From: Leucobacter coleopterorum
Lineage (GTDB): Bacteria > Actinomycetota > Actinomycetes > Actinomycetales > Microbacteriaceae
Direction of reading: 5' to 3'
Assembly: GCF_011382985.1 (NCBI RefSeq)
Contig: NZ_CP049933.1
Location: 558,001 to 622,000 of the forward strand
DNA length: 64,000 nt
The notes beneath the pieces were generated by a model. It did no database searches, was not told the DNA's origin, and saw only the letters and a list, made by a program, of their open reading frames with translations. This document shows, one piece after another, positions 17,500 through 27,457 of the stretch (position 1 is its first letter; each line of letters opens with the position of its first letter). A program made the translations under genes and the position numbers.

Positions 17500-18915
17500 G
17501 CCTGACCTTGGTGATGATTACGGGGCGGAGCTCGCGGCGGCACGCGAGCGGAGCGGTGTCGACGAATCGATCATCACGGGTGAGGCCCTGATAGGCGGGA
17601 GACGAGTCGCGCTGATCGCGTGTGAGTTCGCGTTTCTTGCGGGGTCGATTGGGGTGGCCTCGGCGGAGCGTTTCGTTTCGGCGATGGAGCGCGCGACCGC
17701 CGAGGGGCTGCCGGTGCTCGCGTCCCCGGCTTCGGGCGGAACACGCATGCAAGAGGGGACCGTTGCCTTTGTTGCGATGGTGAAGATTGCCGCAGCCGTT
17801 GCGGCGCACCAGGCCGCCGGACTGCCGTACCTGGTCTATCTGCGACACCCATCAACCGGAGGGGCGCTCGCGTCGTTCGGATCTCTCGGGCAGGTGACGG
17901 TCGCGGAGCCGGGTGCCCTCGTCGGCTTTCTCGGACCCGCGTCTACGAGGCGCTCTACGGAGAAGCGTTTCCTGACGGTGTGCAGTCGGCCGAAAATCTT
18001 GCCAGGCACGGCATTATCGACGGGGTGCTGCCGCCAGATGAACTGCGTGAGGTTGTGCGCCGGGTACTCGCGCTGCTCGACCGCCCGAGTCACGCGGAGC
18101 TGTTGCAGCAGGCCGCCGATCCGGGTTCTGCCTCGCAGCGACCCACCGGGTCTGTCGCGACCTGGGACTCGATTACTCGCACCCGAGACCGCGCTCGGCC
18201 AGGCCTTCGTGACTTGCTTCGCCACGCGGCCACCGACGTCGTTCCGCTCTCGGGCACGGGGCAGGGCGAGCGAGACCCCGGGCTGTCGCTGTGCCTCGCG
18301 CGGTTCGGCGGTGTGCCGTGTGTGGTGGTGGGTCAGGATCGCCGCATCCAGCGTTCTCACGCGCCGCTCGGCCCGGGGGCGCTGCGGGCGGCCCGTCGAG
18401 CGATGCACCTGTCGAGTGAGCTGCAGCTTCCTCTGGTCACCGTGATTGATACCCCAGGGGCCGAACTCTCGCAGGCAGCGGAAGAGGGAGGTCTCGCGAG
18501 TGAGATCGCGCACTGCCTCGCAGATCTTGTGACCCACGGCGGGCCCACGCTCTCCGTGCTGCTTGGTGAGGGTACCGGAGGTGGGGCGCTCGCACTGCTG
18601 CCCGCTGACCGCACTCTCGCTGCGGAGCACGCGTGGTTGTCGCCGCTGCCACCCGAGGGGGCCGCCGCGATTGTGCACCGGGATCCCTCCCGGGCGCCGG
18701 AACTGGCCGAGCAGCAGGGGGTCGCGTCTGCGGCGCTGTATGCACACGGCATCGTTGATCGTGTGGTTGCCGAGGTTCCGGATGCTGCCGCCGAGCCGCG
18801 GGTTTTCTCTGTGCGGATGGGCCACGCAATCGCGCAAGAGCTCGCCGCCCTGGTGCTGCAGCAACCGGATGCACGACGTGTTGCGAGGCTTGAGCGGTAT
18901 CGGGGTCTTGGGTGA
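17435..18915 (+). CDS. Fused AccD/AccA-like carboxyltransferase (one frameshift)
   Basis: About 493 residues after restoring one base at the CCC run 17936-17938. The N-terminal half resembles the beta (AccD) carboxyltransferase domain (LPVLASPASGGTRMQEG) and the C-terminal half the alpha (AccA) domain (LPLVTVIDTPGAELSQAAEE, then LLGEGTGGGALAL). The four-Cys zinc ribbon of true AccD is absent. No biotin carboxylase or carrier protein is encoded nearby, so it may be a dedicated acyl-CoA carboxylase/decarboxylase subunit rather than the housekeeping enzyme. It overlaps the end of the CoA transferase gene and closes the operon. Confidence 0.8.
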
Positions 18916-18936
18916 GTGTGGTGGTGTCGCTAAGAG

Positions 18937-19740
18937 CTACAGCAGATCCGCGACCGACCCCAGAATCTCGTCGGGTCTGAACGGGAAACGCTCAATCTCA
19001 GCCTGATCCGCGATGCCCGTCATGACGAGTACGGTGTGTAGACCCGCCTCCATGCCGGCGACGATGTCGGTGTCCATACGATCGCCGATCATGCCCGTGT
19101 TGTGGGAGTGCGCGCCGATTTTGTTGAGGGCCGAGCGGAACATCATCGGGTTTGGCTTACCCACAACATAGGGCGTTTTGCCGGTTGCGTTGGTAATGAG
19201 CGCGTTGATTGAGCCCGTCGCGGGCAGCGGACCCTCGGGGCTCGGGCCGGTCGCGTCTGGGTTCGTTGAGATGAAGCGAGCACCACCGATAATCAGGCGG
19301 ATCGCCTTGGTGATCGCGTCGAACGAGTAGTGCCGCGTCTCACCAACCACCACAAAGTCTGGGTCTGTTTCGGTCATCACGTAACCGGCGTCGTGCAACG
19401 CTGTCAGGATCCCGGCTTCGCCGAGCACAAACGCGCTGCCACCCGGTTTCTGCTGCTTGAGAAAGGCGGCAGTTGCAAGCGCGCTCGTCCAGATACGATC
19501 CTCGGGCACCTCGATGCCGGAAGCGCTTAAGCGTGCGCTGAGATCCCGCGCAGTGAAAATCGAGTTGTTCGTCAACACCAGGTACGGGATCTCGGAGTCG
19601 CGCCAGTGTTTGAGTAGTTCGGATGCGCCGGGGATCGCCTGATTCTCGTGAACGAGAACGCCGTCCATGTCGGTGAGCCAGCACTCGATTTCTGTGCGGC
19701 GGGTGTGTGCTTGATTCTTGGCCGCTTGATTGGGATCCAT
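18937..19740 (-). CDS. HAD-IIA family phosphatase (NagD-like)
   Basis: A 267-residue haloacid-dehalogenase hydrolase. HAD motif I is WLTDMDGVLV, motif II VLTNNS, motif III around VVGKPNPMMF and motif IV MIGDRMDTDIVAG; the C2-type cap between motifs II and III identifies subclass IIA (NagD, p-nitrophenylphosphatase, UMP phosphatase). Complete and uninterrupted. It is convergent with the carboxyltransferase operon and divergent from pgm. Substrate unknown, probably a nucleotide or sugar phosphate. Confidence 0.88.
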   Translation of the reverse strand: MDPNQAAKNQAHTRRTEIECWLTDMDGVLVHENQAIPGASELLKHWRDSEIPYLVLTNNSIFTARDLSARLSASGIEVPEDRIWTSALATAAFLKQQKPGGSAFVLGEAGILTALHDAGYVMTETDPDFVVVGETRHYSFDAITKAIRLIIGGARFISTNPDATGPSPEGPLPATGSINALITNATGKTPYVVGKPNPMMFRSALNKIGAHSHNTGMIGDRMDTDIVAGMEAGLHTVLVMTGIADQAEIERFPFRPDEILGSVADLL

Positions 19741-19820
19741 GACCCAAGGCTAGCCCTCGCGTGTGAACAAAAGGTTGCGGGACGCGCACGTTTGTCGGTC
19801 GCTGCTGGCACACTGGTTAC

Positions 19821-21459
19821 ATGCATGAACGAGCCGGTCAGCCTGCCCTTGAGACAGATCTTGTCGATATTGATGCGCTGCTTGCAGCCTACGAAAACCT
19901 GGTTCCCGATCCTGCTGTGCCCGCCCAGCGGGTGGTGTTTGGCACCTCGGGTCACCGTGGTTCCTCACTGAACCGGTCTTTTAATCGGGCGCACATCGCA
20001 GCAATCAGTATTGCCATTGCAGAGTATCGCGCGGTCCAGGGCATTGAGGGCCCGCTCTTTATCGGGTCAGACACTCACGCGCTCTCGGCTCCCGCGGAGC
20101 ACACCGCGCGAGAGGTGCTGCTCGCTCGGGGCGTGCACGTAGTTTCGGCCGCGGGCACCGGCGACGAAACGTTTGTGCCAACCCCGGCGCTGAGTCACGC
20201 GATCCTAACCCACAACCGAGATCGTGCTGCAGACGATCCACACCGCGCCGACGGCATTATCGTCACTCCGAGCCACAACCCACCGGTAGACGGTGGGTTT
20301 AAATACAACCCACCTCACGGTGGCCCAGCCGACACTGACGCGACCAACTGGATTGCCGCGCGCGCGAACGAGCTGCTCGAGAGCGGTGCCGACTTGTACG
20401 CTGCTTCAGCGGGCGTGACGCACGGCCACGAGGGCGGCTACGACTTCTTAGGTGAGTACGTCGAGGGGGTCGAAAACGTCATCAATGTTGCCGCTATCCG
20501 CGATGCCGGTGTGCGGTTCGCCGCGCACCCGCTCGGGGGAGCGAGTATTGCGTACTGGGGGCGATCCGAGATCGTTATGACCTCGATCTGACGGTACTCG
20601 GCCCAGGCGTCGACCCGCAGTGGGGTTCATGCACCTTGACTGGGACGGCAAGATCCGCATGGACCCCTCGTCTGCGCAGGTGATGAGCACACTCGACTCT
20701 TATCGTGAGGACTACGATCTCATCACGGGCAACGACGCGGACGCCGATCGCCACGGCATTGTTACGGCAGACGGCCTCATGAATCCAAATCATTACCTCG
20801 CAGTGGCGATCGACTACCTGCTTTCTCATCGCCCTGACTGGCCCGTGTCTGCCGGGATCGGCAAAACGCTTGTGTCCTCGGCGATTATTGACCGGGTGGT
20901 GGCAGCGCGCGGGCGTGAGTTGCTTGAGGTGCCCGTTGGGTTCAAGTGGTTCGTTCCGGGGCTTTCCGACGGCACGCTGGTGTTTGGTGGTGAAGAGAGC
21001 GCGGGGGCGTCGTTCCAGCGGCTCGACGGTTCTGCTTGGAGCACCGACAAAGACGGAATCTTGCTGGCGCTGCTCGCCGCCGAGATCCAGGCCGTGACGG
21101 GCCAGTCACCTGCAGAGCGTTACCGTGAGTTGGTAGCCGAGTTCGGTGAGCCGCACTACGCCCGCATCGACGCCGTCGCGACGCCCGAACAGAAGGCCCG
21201 TCTGCTCGCGCTCTCACCCGATGACGTGACGCAGAAAGAACTCGCAGGTGATCCCATCACCGCGATACTCACCGAAGCCCCTGGAAACGGAGCAGCGATC
21301 GGAGGTCTTAAGGTCGAGACGGAGCAGGCCTGGTTTGCAGCTCGCCCCTCGGGTACGGAAGACGTTATGAAGATCTACGCAGAATCGTTCCGCGGCGCTG
21401 AACACCTTGCCGAGGTACAAGCAGCAGCCCAGCAGCTTGTGGCGCGGGTGCTTGGGTAG
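19821..21459 (+). CDS. pgm: Phosphoglucomutase, alpha-D-glucose-specific (two frameshifts)
   Basis: Interconverts glucose 1-phosphate and glucose 6-phosphate. It is about 546 residues after restoring one G at each of the runs 20557-20561 and 20622-20625. All four active-site loops are present: [12 protein letters not shown] near the start, the phosphoserine loop [11 protein letters not shown], the metal loop [11 protein letters not shown] and the phosphate loop [10 protein letters not shown]. Length agrees with the roughly 545-residue bacterial Pgm family. Because this is a core enzyme with all motifs intact, the two breaks are better explained as sequencing errors than as gene decay. Confidence 0.9.
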
Positions 21460-21467
21460 GGCCTGGG

Positions 21468-21499
21468 TACCGTCGCGCACGCACCCGCCCGCGACGGTA
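21468..21499 (+). terminator. Hairpin between pgm and pheA
   Basis: TACCGTCGCG and its exact complement form a 10-bp stem with a 12-base loop just after pgm. There is no strong T-tract. It ends only 10 bases before the pheA ATG, so it may end pgm transcription and also affect pheA translation. Confidence 0.5.
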
Positions 21500-21509
21500 A
21501 TCTAGTTTC

Positions 21510-22457
21510 ATGTCTGCACCCCTACGCCGCTACTCCTATCTCGGACCAGCTGGAACCTTCACCGAAGCGGCGCTCAAGCAGGTGCCGGAGGCGGTCGGGC
21601 AGGAGTGGTGCCCCGTCGCGAATCTGGGCGAGGCCCTAGCCGATGTGGTTTCGGGGCGAGCGCCGCTGCGGTGATCGCGATCGAGAACTCAATCGACGGC
21701 GGTGTGACGGTGGCGCAGGACGCTCTCGCGACTATCCCTGGCCTGCGCATTGTGGGGGAATACCTGGTGCCGGTGCGCTTCGTGCTGGTTGCTAAACCGG
21801 GCACGCGCATGGAAAATATCAACGTGGTCTCAGGGCACCCCGTCGCTTACGGGCAGTGCCGCGCGTGGCTCGATGACCAGATCCCACGTCACCGCCACTT
21901 GCCAGCGACCTCAAACGTGCAGGCTGCAGCTGATCTCTTCGACAGTGAGAAGGGCATCGACGCCGCGATTGCGCCGCCCGGCATCGAAGAACACTACGAC
22001 GTCGAGGTACTTGCCGAGGGGATCGCCGAAAACCCCGACGCCGTGACCCGGTTTGTTCTGGTGAGCCGCACGGTGCCGGTCGGCGAACCGACCGGGGCAG
22101 ACAAAACCTCACTGGTCGTGGAGCTGCCCGAGGACCGGGCTGGATCCCTGCTCGAACTGCTTGAGCAGTTTGCCACTCGCGGCGTGAACCTGACGCTGCT
22201 TGCGTCGCGTCCCATTGGAGATCGCATGGGTCGCTATCGCTTTGTCATCGATGCCGAGGGGCACATTAAAGACGAGCGCGTCGCCGATGCGCTGCTCGGT
22301 GTGAAACGCTTCAGCCCGCACGTCGTGTTCTTGGGTTCATACCCCGCGCGGATCGCATCGCCGCAACGACACACGCCGTCTACGACAACGACACCTTCCG
22401 CGACGCCCGCGACTGGCTGCGCGGGTTATTGAGGGCACACCCGACGGTACTGATTAA
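21510..22457 (+). CDS. pheA: Prephenate dehydratase (frameshifted as sequenced)
   Basis: Converts prephenate to phenylpyruvate in phenylalanine synthesis. The catalytic domain shows YLGPAGTFTEAA at the start and AVIAIENSIDGGV; the C-terminal ACT domain (LVVELPEDRAGSLLELLEQF, then GVNLTLLASRP) binds phenylalanine for feedback inhibition. The frame needs one base at each of the runs GGGG 21653-21656 and CCCC 22342-22345, and probably one more at the CCC run near 22440. With three repairs the protein is 316 residues, ending just before the convergent kinase gene. No clear ribosome site; a hairpin lies right upstream. Confidence 0.85.
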
Positions 22458-22465
22458 CGAGGAAG

Positions 22466-23485
22466 CTAGACTTTCCACTCGGGCAGAACTCGCACAACGA
22501 GCGCCCCGGGATCCACCCGACCATTCACTGCGAGCGCGAGCCCAAAATCGTCACCGTCGAGCTGGATCGGCTCTGGTTTTGTGACTGAGAGTGCGTAGTT
22601 AGTGGCCTGCACGTAGCTGACACTGCGGGTGTCGTGCACGAGGTCGATAATTTTGCGGCCGGTCTTCGTCTTGCGCAGCACTCCGTTTTCCCAACCAATC
22701 TTGTTCCAGATTCGCAGCCACGAAAATGCGCCGAGTGGTTTGAGCGCCACAACATCGAGGCGACCATCATCGAGCTTTGCGTCTGGGATCAGCAGCACAC
22801 CACCCGGCATTAGGCCGCAATTGCCGATCATGACCGTGTATACGGAGAGCGACTTCGCCTCAGAGCCGTCGACCGAGAAGTGAATGTGCAGCGGCTTGTC
22901 AGTCAGGATCGTGCGTACCCCGGCATCGACATAGGCGAGCCAGCCGACACGCTTCTTGAGTTTCGACCTGGTTGCAGAGATCGCGCGCGCGTCGAGGCCC
23001 ATGCCCGCGAGCACAAGAAACACATGATCGCTCTCTGTGTCGTCCTCGCGCACGATGGTGAGGATCCCAAGATCGATACTGCGATTAACACCGGTGAAAG
23101 CCGCTTTGACCGCCTCGCTGACCTTGGTGAGGGGAACGCCGATGTTACGGGCGAGCAGATTGCCGGTGCCCTGCGGCACGATTGTGAGCGGAACTCCCGT
23201 GCCCCTCAGCGCCTCGGCCACCGCGCGGATCGTGCCGTCGCCGCCGCTGGCGATCACTACGCTCGCCCCGTCTTTGAGTGCCTGCTTCGTGGCGCTCACG
23301 CCCGCATCGTCTTCGGCGGTCTCGTACCAGCGGGACGACGCCCACCCCGAGTCCTGTTCACCCTGCTTGACCTCGGCGCGCAACTGCTCGAGGTCCGTCT
23401 TGAACGGCTGATACACAACAGCAACGACTGGCTGTGGTTGTGACGTGGCTTCGGGCATGCACCAAGGGTACTGGGTTGACCACAT
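22466..23485 (-). CDS. Diacylglycerol/lipid kinase family protein (DgkB/LCB5 type)
   Basis: A 339-residue soluble lipid kinase, recognised by the nucleotide-binding glycine motif VIASGGDGTIRAVAEAL and by PQGTGNLLARNIGVP. Such enzymes phosphorylate diacylglycerol or related lipids for phospholipid recycling. The ATG at 23485 is chosen for its AGGAG ribosome site, but a later in-frame ATG at 23458 may be the ancestral start. The segment between the two lies next to the IS110 end, so the insertion may have supplied the present translation start. Confidence 0.85.
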   Translation of the reverse strand: MWSTQYPWCMPEATSQPQPVVAVVYQPFKTDLEQLRAEVKQGEQDSGWASSRWYETAEDDAGVSATKQALKDGASVVIASGGDGTIRAVAEALRGTGVPLTIVPQGTGNLLARNIGVPLTKVSEAVKAAFTGVNRSIDLGILTIVREDDTESDHVFLVLAGMGLDARAISATRSKLKKRVGWLAYVDAGVRTILTDKPLHIHFSVDGSEAKSLSVYTVMIGNCGLMPGGVLLIPDAKLDDGRLDVVALKPLGAFSWLRIWNKIGWENGVLRKTKTGRKIIDLVHDTRSVSYVQATNYALSVTKPEPIQLDGDDFGLALAVNGRVDPGALVVRVLPEWKV

Positions 23486-23505
23486 GAATGATGCTCCTAT
23501 TGTTG

Positions 23506-24724
23506 TCAACTCTTAGGCGCGCTTGTTTCGAGCCATTCCCGATATGCCTGAGCGAGTTGATCATCACGCGTGAGGCCACGCTCAAGGCGTGAGATTTTGG
23601 TCAGCCATACATTGAAATGTTCCGCGACCTGCTGCAGAGTGATCCCCAGCGCTTGCCTGAATGGCCGAAGATCATCCACGCGAGGCACCTCAACATTCTT
23701 CGTGAGGAGTGTGAACACCTCGCGCGCAATCGCTCGCTTCAAACACCTGATGATTTCTTTGTTGTTTCTCCCTTCCGCGCGTTTCTTCTCGACATATGCT
23801 CTCGTGCGCGGCTCGTGACTCATCCGTACGAGCGCGATCCGGTGAAGTGCGGAGTTTGCGTGCCGGTCTCCGCCCGGTTGAGCCGGTGCCTGGTTGTTTT
23901 GCCCGAGGACGCGGGGATCGGGCTCACTCCGCAGAGCGCCGCGAACGCGGCTTCTGAGCGGAGCCGGTCGGAGTTATCGCCTGCAGTGATGAGGAGCTGC
24001 GCGGCAGTGACTGTTCCGACCCCGTGCGCTGCGGTCAGAGCCGGGTTGGTGTGCTTCGTGAGGGTTTCGAGTTCTTGATCCAGGGTGTGTATTTCAGTCG
24101 AGATATAGCGGTGTCTGCGTGCCAGTGCTCGCAGTGCGATCACGATGCCTTGATGCTCGGGTAGGGGCGGATATCAAAGTCTGCGAGGTCAGCGACGAGG
24201 GCTGCATCGGTCACGTTACGGAACCGTTCACGCAGAAGCGAGGGTGCGGTCACGAGGAGTGATTTCAGTTGTACTTGCGCGGCAGTGCGCGCTTTGATCG
24301 CTGAGCGTCGGGCAGCGAACAGGTACCGGATCTGCTCGACCGTGCCGTCACCGGATTTCGGGGTGGGCTGCTTCGTTTCAGTGAGCGCGGTCTTCGCGGC
24401 AGCGTAGGCGTCGATCGGGTCGGACTTTCCGCTCATACGGCGCAGTTGCCGGTTCGGGCGGATCACTTCGATGACGTGATGCCCGAAAGAGGTGAGATGA
24501 CGGGTAAGGCCGGCCCCGTAGGAACTGGTTCCCTCGATCCCGACACGAACCAGGATGCCGTACATGAGGATGAACGCAGTGAGAGCTACATAGCCTGCGG
24601 GCGTGGTGGGGAACTGCGCGTCTGCGAGGTGTTTCCCGTTCTGATCGATCACGGCCGCGTGGTGTGTGTCGGCGTGGGTATCGACCCCGGCGTAGATGTC
24701 GCAGGGTTCAGCAATGTTTGTCAT
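23506..24724 (-). CDS. IS110-family transposase with C-terminal XRE-like HTH (two frameshifts)
   Basis: A DEDD recombinase of the IS110 family, about 406 residues after one-base repairs at 24159-24161 and 23873-23875. The RuvC-like part shows Asp in IYAGVDTHADTHHA, Glu in GIEGTSSYG and the Asp pair in SGKSDPIDAYAAAK. The C-terminal Tnp20 part has AAHGVGTVTAAQLL and the catalytic-Ser region SPIPASSGKTTRHRLNRG. After the usual REIIRCLKR-type segment comes an extra helix-turn-helix (ITLQQVAEHFNVWLTKISRL). The ATG at 24724 has AAAGG upstream. The longer noncoding flank is upstream of the gene, as in the IS110 subgroup. Confidence 0.88.
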
Positions 24725-24726
24725 GA

Positions 24727-24845
24727 TGGTTCTGCCTTTCCGGTTTCTGTTGGGAGGCAACCGGCCGGGCGGGCAGACAGGACGTTGAAGAGGCCTCTTG
24801 ACCAGGCTCCTATGAGGTCATGCTCGCCTGGCTGGGTCCTGTAAC
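24727..24845 (-). ncRNA. Candidate IS110 bridge RNA region
   Basis: The noncoding stretch directly upstream of the transposase contains several stems: the 12-bp palindrome AAGAGGCCTCTT (24788-24799), and the overlapping pairs TGACC/GGTCA (24799-24820) and CCAGGC/GCCTGG (24802-24831). IS110-subgroup elements are known to encode a structured bridge RNA in this position that pairs with target and donor DNA. The structure is consistent but the RNA is not proven. Confidence 0.35.
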
Positions 24846-24962
24846 CCCCGCTCCTGGACGACAGATCAAATTGAAGGCACGGGGCCAGTCAGTGGGCGAG
24901 TCAGCCCTGGAACGGGGCATTACCAGTATCAACGTCAGAGGGTGCGGGGTAAGCTTGCTCGT

Positions 24963-26249
24963 GTGATCGATCCAGTAATCCTCCGCAACGATCCCGAGTC
25001 CGTCAAGCGTTCGCAGCGCGCCCGAGGCAACAGCGAGGTGGTGGTGGATGAAGCGCTCGCCGCAGACGCTTTGCGCCGTGCAGCGCTGACCGAGTTCGAG
25101 ACTTTGCGCGCCGAACAGAACGAGTTTGGCAAGCAGGTGAAGGCAGCACCGAAAGAAGAAAAGCCCGCGCTCATCGCTCAGGCGCAGCAGCTCGCGGCCG
25201 GCGTAAAAGCGGCAGAGGCTCGCGCGAAAGAAGCCGATGCGGCATTTGACACAATCGCGGCTCGCATCGAGAACCTCGTCATCGACGGCGTGCCAAGCGG
25301 TGGCGAGGAGAACTTTGTGACGCTGCGCGAGGTCGGCGAGCGCTCAAGCTTCGACTTCGAACCTCGAGATCATCTGGAATTGGGTGAGCTGTTGGGGGCC
25401 ATTGATATGGAGCGCGGCGCCAAAGTTTCGGGTGCCCGGTTCTACTTTTTGCGTGGAGTGGGAGCGCGGCTCGAAATTGCGCTCATGAACATGGCTCTGG
25501 ATCGTGCGATGCAGCACGGCTTCACTCCGCTGATTACGCCGACACTCGTGAAGCCCGAGATCATGAACGGTACGGGTTTCCTGGGGGAACACGCCTCCGA
25601 GGTGTACCACCTGCCCGAGCAAGACCTGTACCTCACAGGCACAAGCGAGGTCGCGCTCGCTGGCTACCACGCAAGTGAGATCCTTGATCTCGAAGACGGT
25701 GCCGTTCGATACGCCGGTTGGTCAACCTGCTACCGCAGCGAGGCCGGTTCACACGGTAAAGATACGCGTGGAATTCTGCGGGTACACCAGTTCAACAAAC
25801 TCGAGATGTTTGTCTACGCGGATCCGGCAGACGCCGAAGCTGAGCACGACCGCCTGGTCTCGTACCAGGAGGAGATGCTGCAGGCGCTTGGCTTGCACTA
25901 TCGTGTCATCGACGTGGCCGCCGGTGATCTGGGATCGAGCGCGGCCCGCAAATTCGACATTGAGGCCTGGGTGCCGACGCAGGGCACCTACCGTGAGCTC
26001 ACCTCAACGAGCAACTGCACGACCTACCAAGCACGGCGTCTCTCGACCCGCTTCCGCTCGGAGAGCGGCAAGACTGCCCCAGTAGCGACGCTCAACGGCA
26101 CACTCGCGACCACCCGGTGGCTCGTGGCGATCCTCGAGACGCACCAGCAAGCAGACGGCAGCGTCGTTGTTCCCGAGGCGCTGCGCCCGTATCTCGGCGG
26201 GCTTGAAGTGCTGGCCCCTCTCGACACTGATGCGCGCAAGAAAGGGTAG
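24963..26249 (+). CDS. serS: Seryl-tRNA synthetase
   Basis: A 428-residue class II synthetase charging tRNA-Ser. The N-terminal coiled-coil tRNA-binding arm (about residues 30-105, rich in Lys, Ala and Glu) is followed by the catalytic core with SEVALAGYH, the motif 2 loop [34 protein letters not shown], and motif 3 [17 protein letters not shown]. The GTG at 24963 gives the usual [11 protein letters not shown] opening; the upstream in-frame start at 24942 would add residues not seen in SerS. A tRNA-Ser gene lies about 0.9 kb downstream. Intact. Confidence 0.95.
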   Translation: MIDPVILRNDPESVKRSQRARGNSEVVVDEALAADALRRAALTEFETLRAEQNEFGKQVKAAPKEEKPALIAQAQQLAAGVKAAEARAKEADAAFDTIAARIENLVIDGVPSGGEENFVTLREVGERSSFDFEPRDHLELGELLGAIDMERGAKVSGARFYFLRGVGARLEIALMNMALDRAMQHGFTPLITPTLVKPEIMNGTGFLGEHASEVYHLPEQDLYLTGTSEVALAGYHASEILDLEDGAVRYAGWSTCYRSEAGSHGKDTRGILRVHQFNKLEMFVYADPADAEAEHDRLVSYQEEMLQALGLHYRVIDVAAGDLGSSAARKFDIEAWVPTQGTYRELTSTSNCTTYQARRLSTRFRSESGKTAPVATLNGTLATTRWLVAILETHQQADGSVVVPEALRPYLGGLEVLAPLDTDARKKG

Positions 26250-26251
26250 TC

Positions 26252-27114
26252 ATGCTGGTTAAAGTTTCGGATCCCGAGCGCCACCTCATCGCACTCGATC
26301 TCGACGGCACCGTGCTGAATCACTCGGGTCCGGGTGCCGGCGACGATCCTCTCTCGGGCGCAATAGATCCCGATCTGAGCGACGCGATTCGAAAGCTGCA
26401 CGACACCGGACACGAGGTCGTTATTGCGACCGGGCGCTCCGTCGACGCGACGCTGCCGATTGTAGAGAAGCTGAGAATTCGACCGCGGTGGGTTATCGCG
26501 TGCAACGGTGCGGTGACGCTGAAGCGTGATCCACTCGCCCCCCGCGCCTACCGGCGTGAATACGTTGAAGCGTTTGATCCTACGGATGCCCTGCTTAAGA
26601 TTCGCACGCAGCTCGCAACAGCGCGTTACGCGGTAGAACTCGCGGACGGCGGATTTCTGTACACTGAGATGATTCCGACGGGCACACTGCCCGCTGAACA
26701 GAGGCAAGTTCCATTTGAGCAACTGCTCGGGTGCAAGCGTCACGCGTAGTTGTGGTGTCGCCCGATCACCGCTTTGAAGAGTTTGTTGGCGCGGTCGATT
26801 CCCTGGGACTGACCCACGTGTCCTACGCCGTGGGGAGCACCTCCTGGCTTGATATCGCCCCAGACGGAGTGACTAAAGCGAGTGCCCTCGAGACTGTTGT
26901 TTCGAAGCTTGGCATCGATCGCTCGCAGGTCTTTGCAGCGGGCGATGGGCGAAACGACATCGACATGCTGCAGTGGGCCGCCCGTTTCGGCGATTCTGTT
27001 GCGATGGGTCAGGCTGATCCCGAGGTGCAGGAGGCAGCTGGGCGCGTTACAGGAAGCATCGACGAGGGCGGTTTGTTGACCGCTCTGCGCGAACGTTTTC
27101 CAACGCTCTTGTAG
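26252..27114 (+). CDS. Cof-type HAD-IIB phosphatase (one frameshift)
   Basis: A HAD hydrolase of about 287 residues after restoring one G at the GGG run 26729-26731. Motif I is LIALDLDGTVL, motif II VIATGRS and motif IV AAGDGRNDIDML; the large C2B cap lies between motifs II and IV. Cof-like enzymes dephosphorylate sugar phosphates, flavin precursors or other small metabolites; the substrate is not predictable. It starts two bases after serS and should be cotranscribed with it. Confidence 0.87.
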
Positions 27115-27156
27115 CTGCGTGCAAGAGCGCGGCAAAGCTTTGCTAAGCTTATCTGC

Positions 27157-27241
27157 GGAGGGTTGTCCGAGCGGCCGAAGGAGCTTGTCTTGAAAACAAG
27201 TGGGCGGAAACGTCTCAAGAGTTCGAATCTCTTACCCTCCG
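27157..27241 (+). tRNA. tRNA-Ser (anticodon TGA)
   Basis: An 85-base class II tRNA with a long variable arm. Acceptor stem GGAGGGT pairs with ACCCTCC; the anticodon stem CTTGT/ACAAG encloses loop CTTGAAA with anticodon TGA, reading TCA codons; the T-arm has GTTCGAATC. CCA is not encoded. A strong hairpin follows directly. Confidence 0.95.
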
Positions 27242-27246
27242 CGTGA

Positions 27247-27283
27247 AGAAACCCTCGGTCTCGTTTCGAGACCGAGGGTTTCT
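27247..27283 (+). terminator. Intrinsic terminator after tRNA-Ser
   Basis: A perfect 17-bp stem with a 3-base TTT loop (arms begin AGAAACCCTCGG) just downstream of the tRNA. The right arm ends in GGGTTTCTT, giving a short T-rich tail. Confidence 0.85.
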
Positions 27284-27346
27284 TGTGTCTGTAGTGGTTT
27301 CGCCCGTATGTCGACCGATACGATGCGCGTTCGCAATCGAGTGCGT

Positions 27347-27385
27347 CCATATTGCTAGTTGACGCGCGGTGAACTAGCAATATGG
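27347..27385. repeat. Perfect 14-bp inverted repeat, 11-base loop
   Basis: CCATATTGCTAGTT and its exact complement flank 11 bases, between the tRNA-Ser terminator and the 3' end of tex. AT-rich arms in a GC-rich neighbourhood make it stand out. It could be a bidirectional terminator without a T-tract, or a protein-binding or recombination site. A GC-rich G-run tract (about 27400-27432) follows. Confidence 0.6.
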
Positions 27386-27457
27386 CTGCATCGGATTGGT
27401 CGGGCGCGGGCGCGGGTGCGGGTGTGGGCGCGAAGCCGGAAACTTCCCTTCCCGGGG

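Larger units (their letters stand above)
23490..24940 (-). mobile_element. IS110-family insertion sequence (ends approximate)
   Basis: An element carrying the DEDD transposase, inserted between the lipid kinase gene and serS. IS110 elements lack long terminal inverted repeats, so exact ends cannot be read from the sequence. I infer a right end near 23490 from the abrupt approach to the kinase gene, and a left end before the serS start at 24963. Confidence 0.6.

Noticed and set aside
24845..24962. T-box or other riboswitch in front of serS
   Set aside because: No T-box core sequence or specifier-type arrangement was seen, and part of this stretch probably belongs to the IS110 element.
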